5,368 bases of DNA from Actinomycetes bacterium (GTDB lineage Bacteria > Actinomycetota > Actinomycetes > Actinomycetales > Actinomycetaceae). Positions 5,168 to 5,368 of the stretch are shown piece by piece. The stretch's first letter is position 1; each line of letters begins with the position of its first letter. A program made the position numbers and the translations under genes. Under the pieces are notes generated by a model. The model was given only the letters and a program-made list of their open reading frames with translations, did not search any database and was not told the DNA's origin. Where the stretch lies: positions 1-5,368 of the forward strand of contig JAEZVQ010000134.1 of assembly GCA_023420745.1 (NCBI GenBank), given 5' to 3'.

Positions 5168-5368
5168 GTGAAGAAATACAGCATCTACGACACTCACACG
5201 AGCCGCCAGGCGCGAAACCTCTTCGAGGATTCCATTGCCGACACTGTGCGACCCTGGTTCGCTGATATCGAATCCGCTGAGGTTCAAGACGCGGTCAATG
5301 CACTGCGTCACCCGATGAAGCGGTGGCAGGCGGCACGCTACCTGGGGATCGAGCTCGTTCCCTGTGCC
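5168..5368 (+). CDS. N-terminal part of an unrecognised protein (3' end outside window)
   Basis: Sixty-seven codons are open from GTG 5168 to the right edge with no stop. The protein starts MKKYSIYDTHTSRQARNLFE and continues through IADTVRPWF, VQDAVNALRHPMKRWQAARYL to ELVPCA. There is no signal peptide or membrane segment, so the start looks cytosolic. The composition is mixed, with many charged residues and two amphipathic-looking helices around residues 12-30 and 38-58; I see no motif that fixes a family. Coding is supported by a strong ribosome binding site, high G/C at third positions like the neighbours, and an upstream promoter. The in-frame ATG 5162 (no spacer to the site) and ATG 5150 (contains the site) are less likely starts. 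With its own promoter and a long leader it is probably controlled separately from pyk. Only the start is visible, so no function is offered. Confidence 0.72.
   Translation, partial: MKKYSIYDTHTSRQARNLFEDSIADTVRPWFADIESAEVQDAVNALRHPMKRWQAARYLGIELVPCA

Noticed and set aside
5114..5311. Minus-strand frame of 65 codons opposite the start of the terminal gene
   Set aside because: The plus-strand gene has a near-consensus ribosome binding site and neighbour-like codon use; this frame has neither.

Overview
The window looks like ordinary chromosome from a high-GC actinomycete. The base composition is GC-rich with strong G/C preference at third codon positions, starts are a mix of ATG and GTG, and the order hisF-hisI-trpC-lgt-pyk is a contracted form of a his/trp-lgt-pyk arrangement common in Actinobacteria. 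I cannot name the genus from the sequence; a Micrococcales- or Actinomycetales-like organism is a guess. All convincing genes lie on the + strand.

Layout: bases 2-163 are the C-terminal end of a gene that resembles an FKBP-type peptidyl-prolyl isomerase. After a 59-base gap come three tightly packed biosynthetic genes. hisF (imidazole glycerol phosphate synthase cyclase subunit) overlaps hisI (phosphoribosyl-AMP cyclohydrolase) by 8 bases, and hisI overlaps trpC (indole-3-glycerol phosphate synthase) by 4 bases, so this block is almost certainly co-transcribed and partly translationally coupled. A roughly 100-base gap precedes lgt (prolipoprotein diacylglyceryl transferase, a seven-helix membrane enzyme). 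pyk (pyruvate kinase) follows 9 bases after the lgt stop. It has no Shine-Dalgarno sequence but carries a -10-like hexamer exactly where a leaderless transcript would need it.

Bases 4872-5167 hold no convincing gene. They contain a weak hairpin after pyk, a good housekeeping-type promoter (TTGACA, 18 bases, TAGAGT) with an imperfect dyad in its spacer, and a leader of about 210 bases with several inverted repeats. The leader ends in a clear Shine-Dalgarno sequence for a gene that starts at GTG 5168 and runs off the window. I do not recognise that product.

How the genes work together: HisF and HisI are two steps of histidine synthesis, TrpC is the indole-forming step of tryptophan synthesis, Lgt starts lipoprotein maturation at the membrane, and Pyk makes pyruvate and ATP at the end of glycolysis. 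The grouping is conserved neighbourhood rather than one pathway. I see no defence system, mobile element, CRISPR array, tRNA or rRNA. The points most worth a second look are trpC without trpBA beside it, several substitutions at usually conserved places in TrpC, the likely leaderless start of pyk, and the promoter plus structured leader in front of the unrecognised terminal gene.
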